A stretch of DNA of 64,000 bases from Niastella yeongjuensis (GTDB taxonomy: Bacteria; Bacteroidota; Bacteroidia; Chitinophagales; Chitinophagaceae): positions 62,001 through 126,000 of the forward strand of contig NZ_FOCZ01000018.1 in NCBI RefSeq assembly GCF_900110245.1, read 5' to 3'. Both the position numbers and the translations under genes were made by a program. Shown in pieces: positions 1 to 8,735 of this stretch. Position 1 is the stretch's first letter; every line of letters starts with the position of its first letter. The notes under the pieces are model-generated. The model made no database searches. It was not told the DNA's origin and saw nothing but the letters and a program-made list of their open reading frames with translations.

Positions 1-384
1 ATTCAAACATCGCTAAAAGCCTATTTGTACAAAGCCGTATACCACGAAAGCCTCAACTATCTGAAACATCAGAAAATAAAGGCCCGGTATCAAGTGCATG
101 TTATGCATCAATCAAATAACCATAACGACCAAAGTGCCTCCAGGAAAATACTGGTGAAGGAGCTGGAAGAAAAATTGCGGCAAGCCATGAATGCCCTGCC
201 CCAGCAATGCCGCACCATTTTCCAGTTAAGCCGCTTTGAAGGGCTCAAATACCAGGAAATTGCCGACCAGTTAGGCATTTCAATAAAAACGGTGGAGAAC
301 CAAATGGGTAAAGCCCTGAAACAGTTACGCGTAAAACTGATTGATTATTTACCAATTTTCTTATTGGCATTACTATACATGTAA
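1..384 (+). CDS. ECF RNA polymerase sigma factor, C-terminal part (5' end outside window)
   Basis: The reading frame is open from base 1, so the start lies upstream of the window; about 127 residues are visible. They cover the end of sigma region 2, a linker, and region 4 with its helix-turn-helix (PQQCRTIFQLSRFEGLKYQE and the SIKTVENQMGKALKQLR recognition helix). This is the FecI/RpoE-like extracytoplasmic function type that is expanded in Bacteroidota. The product should direct RNA polymerase to the promoter of a surface-transport locus when released from its anti-sigma partner. The next gene, on the same strand about 50 bases on, encodes a FecR-type anti-sigma factor, which is the usual pairing. 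The C-terminus ends in a hydrophobic run (IFLLALLYM). Confidence 0.9.
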   Translation: MQTSLKAYLYKAVYHESLNYLKHQKIKARYQVHVMHQSNNHNDQSASRKILVKELEEKLRQAMNALPQQCRTIFQLSRFEGLKYQEIADQLGISIKTVENQMGKALKQLRVKLIDYLPIFLLALLYM

Positions 385-435
385 TACATATGTCAACAAA
401 ATAAAATTACCTTATTGAAAAGCTATACACAAAAT

Positions 436-1404
436 ATGGATGATCTGCTGGTAAAGCACCTTACCGGTGAAGCTACTTCGGCAGAAGTGCTGGCGGTGGA
501 AAAGTGGCTGGCCGACGATGAGGCAAACCGGCATTACTTCGAACACTTCAGACTGATATGGGAAGAAAGCGTGCAACTGGCCGATACTGCACACGTTGAT
601 GAACAGGCTGCCTGGCAACGATTTCAAAACCGGGTGCAAACAGGATCGTTCGAAACACCCGGGGCGAAAGTCTGGCCCATGAACAGCCCCCTGCTGCGGG
701 CAGCAGTGATCACCGGATTGGTAATAGGCATTGCGGCCCTTACCTTTTTTCTGTTCCAGAACAAACCGGGCAAAGTGATTGCCATGTCTAATATTCATAC
801 CAATGAACTGGTTGTATCCGATTCCCTGCCCGATGGTTCCCTGGTAACCCTTAACAAACACTCACAGGTATCTTTTCCGGAAAAGTTCAGCAACGATAAA
901 AGAGTACTGCAACTAAACGGGGAAGCCTTCTTCAAAGTGAAACCCGATAAGAAAAAGCCTTTTGAAGTACACACCAACAACGTAACCATTACAGTGGTTG
1001 GCACCTCCTTCAACGTAAGAAGCCGGGGCGATACCACCGAAATAATTGTTGAAACAGGACTGGTTGAGGTGGCTACCGAAAAACAAACCATACTATTGAG
1101 GCCAGGACAAAAAGCAATCACCGGCAGCAATGAAGCCATTTTGCAAAAACAATCAAATACCGATCAGCTATATAACTACTATCGCAGCAAGAAATTTGTT
1201 TGTGAAAATACCCCGTTATGGAAGCTGGTCGACAAGCTCAATGAAGCTTATGAAGTACAGATCATTTTTGGCAATGAGGCATTGCGCGACCTGCCGCTTA
1301 CCACTACTTTTGATAATGAACCGCTCGACAAAATTCTAAATATCCTTAGCACAACTTTTAATATCTCTGTAGTAAAAGAAAAAGGACAAATCATACTACG
1401 CTAA
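436..1404 (+). CDS. FecR family anti-sigma factor
   Basis: About 322 residues. The order is typical: a short cytoplasmic N-terminal region that binds the sigma factor (DDLLVKHLTGEATSAE, then a conserved tryptophan), one transmembrane helix near residues 83-107, a periplasmic FecR domain (DGSLVTLNKHS, GEAFFKV, VVGTSFNVR), and a C-terminal DUF4974 domain of about 65 residues that in this family contacts the STN domain of a partner. I chose ATG at 436 because the protein then begins with the usual motif; a TTG seven codons upstream (415) is the alternative. It lies directly upstream of an STN-domain gene (22-base gap), so the signal probably passes from that STN domain to FecR and on to the sigma factor. 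Confidence 0.92.
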   Translation: MDDLLVKHLTGEATSAEVLAVEKWLADDEANRHYFEHFRLIWEESVQLADTAHVDEQAAWQRFQNRVQTGSFETPGAKVWPMNSPLLRAAVITGLVIGIAALTFFLFQNKPGKVIAMSNIHTNELVVSDSLPDGSLVTLNKHSQVSFPEKFSNDKRVLQLNGEAFFKVKPDKKKPFEVHTNNVTITVVGTSFNVRSRGDTTEIIVETGLVEVATEKQTILLRPGQKAITGSNEAILQKQSNTDQLYNYYRSKKFVCENTPLWKLVDKLNEAYEVQIIFGNEALRDLPLTTTFDNEPLDKILNILSTTFNISVVKEKGQIILR

Positions 1405-1426
1405 CCTGCATGCAGAATTAATAACC

Positions 1427-3463
1427 ATGGTAAAGCTACGGGGAGTTCTTCCTACGATAATTGGATTACTTTGTCTTAACATCAATGTATTAGCACAAAA
1501 CCTGCTCGATAAAAGGATCACTATCGATGCCAATAACCAGCGCCTGAGTGAGGTATTAAAGCAGATCAGCAGTAAAGGGGATTTTTATTTTTCCTACAAC
1601 AGCAGCATTATTGCCCGCGATAGCCTGATCTCTTTTTCAGCCTATAACAAAACCATAAAACAGGTACTTGACCAGTTTTGCGGCAGCCAATACAAGTGGC
1701 AGCAAAGCAACAATTACGTCATATTACGCAAAGCCCCCATAACACCACCTGTAGTTATTACCAGCCCTACACCCAGTGTTGAAAAATTATATACCGTTAC
1801 GGGTTATGTAATGAATAGTGAAACCGGCGAAAAAGTAGGCAATGTGACCATTTATGAAAAACAACGACTGGTATCTACCATGTCGGATGATAAAGGTTAT
1901 TTCAAAATAAAACTGAAAAGCAGGTACAGCACGGCTTCCCTTACTATAAGCCGCGAGTTGTTTGAAGATACCACCGTTGTTATAAAACCTAAATTCGATC
2001 AACAGGTTACCATCGTAATGACGCCGCTTGAAACCAGTGAACCTGTTGTTACCATCAGCCCTATTGAAGATGAATTGCCTGATACCATTGTGGTTAAACC
2101 ACCTACCGACACACTCACGGCGCAATCCATAACAAAAGAAGAGATCAACCGCGTGGAGAAATCACACTGGGGTAAATTTTTGCTGTCGGCCAAACAAAAC
2201 ATCCAGAGTATCAACCTGAAAAAATTCATGGCCGACCGTACCTTCCAGGTTTCATTGACACCGGGTTTAAGTACGCATGGAAAATTAAGCGCCCAGGTAG
2301 TGAATACCGTTTCAGTAAACGTAGTGGGTGGTTATACTGCCGGGGTAAACGGGGTTGAAATAGCAGGCGCATTCAATATCAATAAAACAGATGTGAAGTA
2401 CGTGCAGGCTGCCGGATTATTAAACTTTACCGGTGGTTCTGTTAAAGGCGTACAACTGGCAGGTATGCATAACCATGTGCTGGGCAATGTTGAAATTGTT
2501 CAGGCATCGGGTATTGCCAACTTCGTGAAAGGCAATGTAACCGGTGCTCAACTAACCGGCATCTACAACCATGTAAGTAAAGATGTAAAAGGACTGCAGG
2601 CTGCAGGTATTGCCAACTTTGCAAAAGGCAATGCAACCGGTGTTCAGATAAGCAGCATTTATAACCACGTTGCAGGTTCATTTACCGGCCTCCAGGCAAG
2701 CAATATTTCCAACTTTGTATACCGCAAGTTCACTGGGGTGCAATTGAGTAATATTTATAATGTTTGTTACGACACCCTGGTGGGCGTTCAGGCTACCAAC
2801 ATTATAAACTTTGCCCATAAACAGGTTTCAGGTGTACAGTTGTCGGTCATTGGGAACGTAGCTACGCGGGAATTAAATGGTGCTCAATTAGGGCTGTTCA
2901 ACTACGCAAAAAAATTGCGTGGTTTCCAGTTAGGGCTTATCAATGTGGCCGATACTTCAGACGGCTACAGCCTTGGGCTGATCAACATCGTCTTCAAAGG
3001 ATATCATAAAATAACTTTCTCTACCAATGAAAGCATGCGCTTCAACGCAGCTTTTAAAACCGGTAACAGCAAGCTTTACAGCATTCTGTTAATGGGCTTC
3101 GATCAGAAAAAAACAACGGAAGACTCTGCCAATGTATTTTCCCTGGGGTATGGTTTGGGGCATGAGTTTTCACTCGGCAAATGGTTCAGCATCAATCCGG
3201 AGTTCACTTCACAATACCTGTACCTGGGAAATTATAACAGCACCAATGTGATGAACAAATTACATCTGCAATTTCATGTTAAGTTTGGAAAATACTTCTC
3301 TGTCTTTGGTGGTCCTTCCTTTACCATGTTGTATTCCGACCAGACAAAAACATATTCCGGCTGGAACTACCCTATTCCACCAACAGGTTACCACACATTT
3401 GAGTTGTGGAGCAACAACGTAAAAGGCTGGATAGGCTGGAACGCGGGTATCAGCATCTTCTAA
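1427..3463 (+). CDS. STN domain / carboxypeptidase-like domain / LA_2272-type surface repeat protein
   Basis: A 678-residue outer-membrane candidate. Residues 1-23 are a signal peptide ending at VLAQ. Residues about 25-100 form an STN (secretin/TonB short N-terminal) domain, the part of FecA-type receptors that signals to FecR. Residues about 120-205 resemble a carboxypeptidase regulatory-like beta-sandwich (VTGYVMNSETGEKVGNV). Residues about 280-510 are tandem repeats of about 20 residues with the pattern GVQLAGIYNHVxGxVxG, like the LA_2272 surface repeat family, and the C-terminus looks like outer-membrane beta-strands ending in ISIF. There is no TonB plug domain. An STN domain on a repeat barrel rather than on a TonB receptor is unusual. 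Its place after FecR makes it the likely signalling partner. Confidence 0.8.
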   Translation: MVKLRGVLPTIIGLLCLNINVLAQNLLDKRITIDANNQRLSEVLKQISSKGDFYFSYNSSIIARDSLISFSAYNKTIKQVLDQFCGSQYKWQQSNNYVILRKAPITPPVVITSPTPSVEKLYTVTGYVMNSETGEKVGNVTIYEKQRLVSTMSDDKGYFKIKLKSRYSTASLTISRELFEDTTVVIKPKFDQQVTIVMTPLETSEPVVTISPIEDELPDTIVVKPPTDTLTAQSITKEEINRVEKSHWGKFLLSAKQNIQSINLKKFMADRTFQVSLTPGLSTHGKLSAQVVNTVSVNVVGGYTAGVNGVEIAGAFNINKTDVKYVQAAGLLNFTGGSVKGVQLAGMHNHVLGNVEIVQASGIANFVKGNVTGAQLTGIYNHVSKDVKGLQAAGIANFAKGNATGVQISSIYNHVAGSFTGLQASNISNFVYRKFTGVQLSNIYNVCYDTLVGVQATNIINFAHKQVSGVQLSVIGNVATRELNGAQLGLFNYAKKLRGFQLGLINVADTSDGYSLGLINIVFKGYHKITFSTNESMRFNAAFKTGNSKLYSILLMGFDQKKTTEDSANVFSLGYGLGHEFSLGKWFSINPEFTSQYLYLGNYNSTNVMNKLHLQFHVKFGKYFSVFGGPSFTMLYSDQTKTYSGWNYPIPPTGYHTFELWSNNVKGWIGWNAGISIF

Positions 3464-3534
3464 CAATCACAAATTTTAGTTAGCCGAATAGGGGAACATC
3501 TTCGTTGGGTTGTCATACTGCAAATTATATTTCT

Positions 3535-4659
3535 ATGATAAATGGGAAAATTGCAGTATGCCTTTGTGCCTGCATCATATGGAAAACTGTTGCGTTTGCA
3601 CAATCATCAACCAGCAATCCTTATAATATAAAAGTGCCTGCACGTGCAGGTGTAATACCCAACATTAGCACACAGGGTAAGAATGACATGTTCACTACCA
3701 GTAATTTCTCTTTGAATTTATTGGGCGGTTACACCGGTAGCGTGAATGGTCTTGAGCTTGGCGGCTGGTTCAATATCGACAAACGAAACCTGAAAGGCAT
3801 GCAGGCCGCAGGCTGGTTCAACGTAGTTAATGGTGATGTGAATGGATTACAACTGGCAGGCTTTTTCAACGGTGCCAGGAACAATGTAACAGGCGCACAG
3901 TTTGGCGGCTTGCTTAACTACGCCAATAAGAACGTAAATGGCATGCAGGTAGCCGGCATTTATAATCACGTGGCTGGAAAATTCAATGGGTTTCAAACAG
4001 CTGGTATTGTAAATTATAATCAGCAGTCTGTGAAAGGTATGCAACTGGCTGGTATTGCCAACATCAACCCCAACTTCACCAATGGTGTTCAAATAGCCGG
4101 CATCGTAAATTACAGCAAACACCTGCGGGGCTTACAACTTGGCCTGATCAATATTGCCGACACCTCAGATGGCTTTAGCATTGGTTTGTTAAACATTGTA
4201 AGAAAAGGTTATCACAAAATAACCGTCAGCGCCAATGAAGTGCTGAATGCCAACCTTGCTATAAAATCGGGCAATGCAAAATTGTACAACATCTTAACGG
4301 TAGGTGTTAATGCAGGCAGCGATGATAAAATTTTCTCGTATGGTTATGGCCTTGGTCATGAAATAAATGTTGCCAAATGGCTTACCGTAAACCCTGAGCT
4401 CACTACTCAATACCTGTATCTTGGCAATTGGAACTACCTGAACCTGTTAAGCAAATTTCAGGTACTGGCTAATTTTAAACTAACACACAACCTCGCCATT
4501 TTTGGCGGCCCTTCTTTCTCTGTGTATTACTCCGATCAACCGGAAGCTGTTAAAGGCTATAAATTCATGGTGCCCGGTAATAATTATCATACTTATAATC
4601 TTTGGCGTGACAACCTAACCGGCTGGATTGGCTGGACAGCGGGAATTAGTTTTCTGTGA
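3535..4659 (+). CDS. LA_2272-type surface repeat outer-membrane protein (paralogue without STN)
   Basis: About 374 residues from ATG 3535, which gives a clean signal peptide (hydrophobic core ending VAFAQ); a TTG start ten codons upstream is less likely. The body aligns with the C-terminal two thirds of the preceding gene: repeats such as GMQLAGIANI and GLQLGLINIADTSDGFS, followed by a strand-rich tail ending TGWIGWTAGISFL. STN and carboxypeptidase-like domains are absent. The pair probably arose by tandem duplication with gain or loss of the N-terminal sensory part. The function of such repeats is not established; a surface-exposed barrel or adhesin-like role is inference. The TGA stop lies inside the first copy of a 7-base tandem array. 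Confidence 0.75.
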   Translation: MINGKIAVCLCACIIWKTVAFAQSSTSNPYNIKVPARAGVIPNISTQGKNDMFTTSNFSLNLLGGYTGSVNGLELGGWFNIDKRNLKGMQAAGWFNVVNGDVNGLQLAGFFNGARNNVTGAQFGGLLNYANKNVNGMQVAGIYNHVAGKFNGFQTAGIVNYNQQSVKGMQLAGIANINPNFTNGVQIAGIVNYSKHLRGLQLGLINIADTSDGFSIGLLNIVRKGYHKITVSANEVLNANLAIKSGNAKLYNILTVGVNAGSDDKIFSYGYGLGHEINVAKWLTVNPELTTQYLYLGNWNYLNLLSKFQVLANFKLTHNLAIFGGPSFSVYYSDQPEAVKGYKFMVPGNNYHTYNLWRDNLTGWIGWTAGISFL

Positions 4660-4705
4660 GTAGTGAGTAGTGAGTAGTGAGTAGTGAGTAGTGAGTAGTG
4701 AGTAG
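4656..4705. repeat. Heptamer array (GTGAGTA)7, left arm
   Basis: Seven perfect copies of GTGAGTA plus one base. The first copy supplies the TGA stop codon of the upstream gene. Together with the pyrimidine-rich heptamers at 4744-4772 it forms an element with two roughly inverted arms. Confidence 0.95.
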
Positions 4706-4743
4706 GCTCGCGATTATTCAGACTTCAGAAAATGACTTTGCCC

Positions 4744-4772
4744 CTACTGCCCACTGCCTACTGCCTACTGCC
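4744..4772. repeat. Heptamer array (CTACTGC)4, right arm
   Basis: Four heptamers (CTACTGC, CCACTGC, CTACTGC, CTACTGC), similar to the reverse complement of the array at 4656-4705 and to arrays near 46.7 and 50.2 kb. No coding function is seen. Confidence 0.9.
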
Positions 4773-4838
4773 TTTTTTCAATTAAGCATAGGGGTATTTA
4801 TTCACCCAACTGTCACACTAGCACAAAAGTAACCAACC

Positions 4839-7175
4839 ATGATCAACAGTAAAATAATCGTCTCACTTACAGCAGGTATGCTATATTATATAACCAGCTT
4901 TGCGCAATTAACGCAAAACATCAGGGGCACTGTAACAGACCAACTGCTACAAACACCTATTGCAGGCGCCACCGTGGTTATAACCGGTACTGATAAAAAA
5001 GTAGTGGCCGATTCACTGGGTAATTTCAGAATACCCAATGTAGCAGCAGGCACGTATACGCTGTTGATCACCTGCATCAATTACACCGATGCAATTGCCA
5101 GTAATATTGTAGTGAATACCGGCAAGGAAGTAGTGCTGACCATTGCAATGGAAACAAAGGTAAGAGCCGAGAAAGCCGTTGTAATAACCGCAAACAGTAA
5201 AAAGAACCGGCCCCTCAATGATATGAGTGTGGTAAGTGCCCGCGCCTTCACCGTTGAAGAAACACAAAAATATGCGGCCGCAGTAAATGACCCCTTACGC
5301 ATGGTTACCGGTTTTGCCGGTGTTGCCAGTGCCGATGATGGCGGCAACGATATCGTGATAAGAGGGAACTCACCAACCGGTTTATTATGGCGCATGGAAG
5401 GGGTTGATATTCCTAACCCCAACCACTTCAGTGAATCGGGTGGCAGTGGTGGCGGTATTTCTATTTTAAGTTCTCAATTACTGGCCAACAGTGATTTTAT
5501 AACCGGCGCGTTTGCCGCTGAATATGGCAATGCGTTAAGTGGTGTATTTGATCTGAAACTCAGGAAAGGCAATAATGAAAAAAATGAGTATGCGCTGCAG
5601 GCAGGTTTCCTGGGTCTGAATGCTGCAGCCGAAGGCCCCTTGTCTGCATCGCATAAAGGTTCTTACCTGGTTAACTACCGGTACTCTACCCTGTCGTTGT
5701 TAAACAAAATGGGACTCGATCTGTCGCAGGGCACAACCAACTTTCAGGACCTTTCGTATAACATATATCTCCCCACAAAAAACAAAGGAATTTTTACGGT
5801 GTTCGGGTTTGGCGGATTAAGTTCCGAAAGACAAAGCATCGAAACCGATAGTTCTAAATGGGAAATGCAGGATGACCGGTACGCCGGTAAGTTCGTAGCA
5901 AATACCGGCGCTACCGGCATCACGCATACTATTCCCATCGACAATCAAACCACGCTGAAGTCGGCACTGGCCTATTCCTATACCTCCAACTCTTATAATG
6001 AGCAATATGCCGAGTCCAGTAAAACCGTTGTAGACAATTACAAGGACAATTACGTAACCCAAAAGATCCTGGTCTCTTCAACCCTCAATCATAAGATCAA
6101 TGCCAGCAATGCCCTGAGGGCAGGTGCCTACGTGAATTTCATCTTCTTTAAATATTACAAGCTTTCGAAGGAAAATCCCAATGCACCGCTACTCGAAAAC
6201 ATCAATACCAGCGGCAATACCCAAACCGTTCAGGCCTTTGTGCAATGGCAATACAAACCTTACAACAACCTTACCTTTAATGTGGGCATGCATTACCTGG
6301 CATTGTTGTACAACAATACCGGCTCTGCCGAACCAAGGGCTTCTGTAAAATGGGACCCCAACAGCAAAAGTTCTCTGGCATTTGGTTATGGTTTACACAG
6401 TCAGTTACAGGGTATGGGTGTATACTTTGCAAAAGACATCAACGGCCAGCTGCCCAATCAATATATTGACCTTACCAAAGCGCAGCATTTTGTACTGTCG
6501 TATAGCCGGCTGGTGGGCTATAAATTAAGAGCTAAAGCAGAAATGTATTATCAGCAATTGTTCGATGTACCGGTTACGGCTGATATCAACAAAACATTCT
6601 CCACACTCAATATTCAGAGTGAATTTATTACGGATCCCCTGACCAATAATGGAAAAGGCAGGAACTATGGTATTGAATTAACCCTGGAGAAATACCTGGA
6701 TAACAATCTTTACTACACAGTGAATGGCTCCTTTTTTCAATCAAAATACACCGCAGCAGACGGCGTGGAAAGGAATACCCGCTACAATGGCAATTATCTT
6801 TTTAATGGGGTGGCCGGAAAAGAGTTTCCCTTATCGGGTCAACGCAAGGTGTTGGGCATAAACTTCAAGGTTATTTATGCCGGTGGTTACCGCACAACGC
6901 CCATCGATCTGCCGGCATCACAACAGGAAGGGTATACCATCTATAAAGAGAAAGAAGCATTCAGCCTGCAAAACCAGGCTTACTTCCGCCCCGATTGCCG
7001 CATTAGTCTTAAGTGGAACCGCCAGCGATTGACCAGTACGCTTTCACTCGATATTCAAAATCTAATAAACCGGAAAAACATTTACAACCAGCGATACGAC
7101 CTGTTAAAAGGTACAACAGTTACCAATTACCAGAACGGGATGATCCCGGTATTGAACTATAAAGTAGAATGGTAA
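4839..7175 (+). CDS. TonB-dependent receptor with carboxypeptidase-like N-terminal domain
   Basis: A 778-residue outer-membrane receptor. After a signal peptide ending TSFAQ comes a carboxypeptidase regulatory-like domain (IRGTVTDQLLQTPIAGATV, residues about 27-110). Then follows a plug domain (residues about 120-240) with the motifs NDPLRMVTGFAGV, NDIVIRGNSPTGLLWRMEGV and FAAEYGNALSGVFDLKL, and a long beta-barrel ending NYKVEW. It imports an unknown substrate with energy from TonB/ExbBD. No STN domain is present, although the gene lies in a FecI/FecR locus; the STN is on the gene at 1427. No SusD partner follows, so this is not a standard polysaccharide utilisation locus. The substrate cannot be read from sequence. 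Confidence 0.92.
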   Translation: MINSKIIVSLTAGMLYYITSFAQLTQNIRGTVTDQLLQTPIAGATVVITGTDKKVVADSLGNFRIPNVAAGTYTLLITCINYTDAIASNIVVNTGKEVVLTIAMETKVRAEKAVVITANSKKNRPLNDMSVVSARAFTVEETQKYAAAVNDPLRMVTGFAGVASADDGGNDIVIRGNSPTGLLWRMEGVDIPNPNHFSESGGSGGGISILSSQLLANSDFITGAFAAEYGNALSGVFDLKLRKGNNEKNEYALQAGFLGLNAAAEGPLSASHKGSYLVNYRYSTLSLLNKMGLDLSQGTTNFQDLSYNIYLPTKNKGIFTVFGFGGLSSERQSIETDSSKWEMQDDRYAGKFVANTGATGITHTIPIDNQTTLKSALAYSYTSNSYNEQYAESSKTVVDNYKDNYVTQKILVSSTLNHKINASNALRAGAYVNFIFFKYYKLSKENPNAPLLENINTSGNTQTVQAFVQWQYKPYNNLTFNVGMHYLALLYNNTGSAEPRASVKWDPNSKSSLAFGYGLHSQLQGMGVYFAKDINGQLPNQYIDLTKAQHFVLSYSRLVGYKLRAKAEMYYQQLFDVPVTADINKTFSTLNIQSEFITDPLTNNGKGRNYGIELTLEKYLDNNLYYTVNGSFFQSKYTAADGVERNTRYNGNYLFNGVAGKEFPLSGQRKVLGINFKVIYAGGYRTTPIDLPASQQEGYTIYKEKEAFSLQNQAYFRPDCRISLKWNRQRLTSTLSLDIQNLINRKNIYNQRYDLLKGTTVTNYQNGMIPVLNYKVEW

Positions 7176-7207
7176 ATACACAATTATCAATTATAAACAT
7201 TACAACC

Positions 7208-7924
7208 ATGAAAAATTTCCATTTAGCGCTCTGTGTGATCCTATTGCTCATCGTTTCTTTCTCCTGTAAAAAGATCACCGGAAAAGGACCGGTAGTAGTT
7301 GAAAGCAGGCAAACCGCCACCTTTGACGGCCTGAACCTTAAGATACCGGCAGAACTGTATTTCAAACAGGATTCTGTTTTTAAAATAGAATTACAGGCCC
7401 AGGAAAATATCCTTGATGAAATAGAAACCGCTGTTATCAATAATGAACTGCAGATCCGTTTCCGCCATGATATTACCAAAGTTCGCAGTAATGATGGCAT
7501 AACCGTATTGATAAATGGTCCTGATGTACGATCGTTCACAGTAGATGGATCTGGTTACCTGGAGATCCCTGACCTTATTACCCCTGCCAACATGAGTTTA
7601 CATGTAAATGGTTCAGGCAACCTGAAGGTTAACAATGTAAATACTACAGAGGTCAATGGCGAGATCTCTGGTTCAGGTATCATAACCGTTAGCAGTGGCA
7701 ATGCCAATACGAACAACCTTAAAATTAGCGGAAGCGGATTAATAAATGCATCGGGTTTAATGGTAAAAGATGCCCGCGCCAACGTAAAAGGATCGGGAAA
7801 TATTCAATTGTTTGCCACCCAAACATTAGACGCCACCATTTCAGGCAGCGGCAGTATTTTGTTTAAAGGCTCACCTGCCGTTACTACCCATATTTCCGGT
7901 TCAGGCACCGTAACAAAAATGTAA
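7208..7924 (+). CDS. GIN-domain (DUF2807) lipoprotein
   Basis: About 238 residues. The start at ATG 7208 gives a lipoprotein signal with lipobox cysteine (IVSFSC); an in-frame ATG 13 codons upstream overlaps the previous gene and is less likely. The body is the GIN domain (DUF2807, putative auto-transporter adhesin head), a right-handed beta-helix-like fold with recurrent GSG turns (DGSGYLEI, VNGSGNLKV, ISGSGIITV, VKGSGNIQL, ISGSGSILF). Such proteins are common in Bacteroidota and their role is unknown. It lies 32 bases after the TonB receptor and is probably cotranscribed with it. Confidence 0.88.
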   Translation: MKNFHLALCVILLLIVSFSCKKITGKGPVVVESRQTATFDGLNLKIPAELYFKQDSVFKIELQAQENILDEIETAVINNELQIRFRHDITKVRSNDGITVLINGPDVRSFTVDGSGYLEIPDLITPANMSLHVNGSGNLKVNNVNTTEVNGEISGSGIITVSSGNANTNNLKISGSGLINASGLMVKDARANVKGSGNIQLFATQTLDATISGSGSILFKGSPAVTTHISGSGTVTKM

Positions 7925-8113
7925 TTGATAGATGAACTGTACGCATACTGAATTTCACAACACAAAACACCAGTTAACAATTAGGTAATACAGAGTTAAT
8001 ATTGTTTAACGTAGTGGGCATCTAAACGATTGACATTTATCAAAAACATGCTCGTTTTTTCCACAATGCGATATAAATAATCCACAATGCATTTTCCTTA
8101 CAGTGAACAGGTC

Positions 8114-8121
8114 TATTTTTG
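8114..8121 (+). promoter_or_regulatory. Candidate -7 element TATTTTTG
   Basis: Matches the Bacteroidota TAnnTTTG element 45 bases upstream of the ATG at 8166. A T-rich sequence (ATTTTCC) about 17-20 bases upstream is only a weak -33 element. Confidence 0.4.
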
Positions 8122-8165
8122 GCGGGAGATTCCTAATAATTTGTTAACCCGCTAATTGTCGCATT

Positions 8166-8660
8166 ATGAAATGGGTGTATGTTAACCAGCCGTCTGTTTA
8201 TATTAGAAAATATCAATTAACAGAAGGCGACAATACTAAACTGGTAATAAAGTATAACCTCGACCAACAATCAGTACGTATTAGTAGCGAAGAGAACCAT
8301 CGGCTTTTTTTTATCGACAAAACAGGATTATGGCACAACAAAACCATATTGAAAAATGAATATGGTGTAGAAATTGGCAGACTGGCTATTGACAAGGTTC
8401 ATGGTACAGGGATCATAGAAATTGAAGGAAAAAAATATCACTACACCTTGCAGAACAATTCGCAACTGGTGATATTTGAACACACGATAACTAATCCGTT
8501 GGCTGTTTGTGATATGGCAGAAGCGCCTTCCTTTGCTTCCCTGTCGGCCAACAAATACAGCAACGAAGAATATGCCTGCTTTTTACTGGGCATTTGCTGG
8601 TACCTGTTCCCGCTCACTGCCGCTGAACAACTTGAATTTTCCGGAGCTACTGTAGCTTAA
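8166..8660 (+). CDS. Hypothetical protein
   Basis: I do not recognise this 164-residue protein. It has no signal peptide or obvious membrane helix, apart from a mildly hydrophobic stretch near the C-terminus (ACFLLGICWYLFPLTAA). The first 110 residues read as alternating beta-strands (VYIRKYQLTEG, RLFFIDKTGLWHNK, GTGIIEIEGKKYHYTL). This is loosely reminiscent of the LURP-one/scramblase-like barrel, but the resemblance is weak and no function should be inferred. It is a monocistronic gene with its own candidate promoter and a strong terminator. Confidence 0.7.
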   Translation: MKWVYVNQPSVYIRKYQLTEGDNTKLVIKYNLDQQSVRISSEENHRLFFIDKTGLWHNKTILKNEYGVEIGRLAIDKVHGTGIIEIEGKKYHYTLQNNSQLVIFEHTITNPLAVCDMAEAPSFASLSANKYSNEEYACFLLGICWYLFPLTAAEQLEFSGATVA

Positions 8661-8684
8661 CCCTATATCTTTTTAAAAATTGTA

Positions 8685-8714
8685 AGAGTCCCCCCGGTTA
8701 AACCAGGGGGACTC
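8685..8714 (+). terminator. Rho-independent terminator
   Basis: A GC-rich inverted repeat (AGAGTCCCCC...GGGGGACTCT, with GGTT/AACC pairing inside) followed by a T run. It ends the plus-strand gene at 8166. It also lies just beyond the stop of the converging pectate lyase gene and may act on both. Confidence 0.9.
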
Positions 8715-8735
8715 TTTTTTATTACCGGCTTATAG

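Noticed and set aside
4656-4772. Possible CRISPR array
   Set aside because: Units are 7 bp with no spacers and no cas genes; it is a simple tandem repeat.
1427-7924. Polysaccharide utilisation locus (SusC/SusD type)
   Set aside because: No SusD-like lipoprotein, no glycoside hydrolase on the same strand, and the receptor lacks SusC-style features; the pectate lyases are on the opposite strand as a separate unit.
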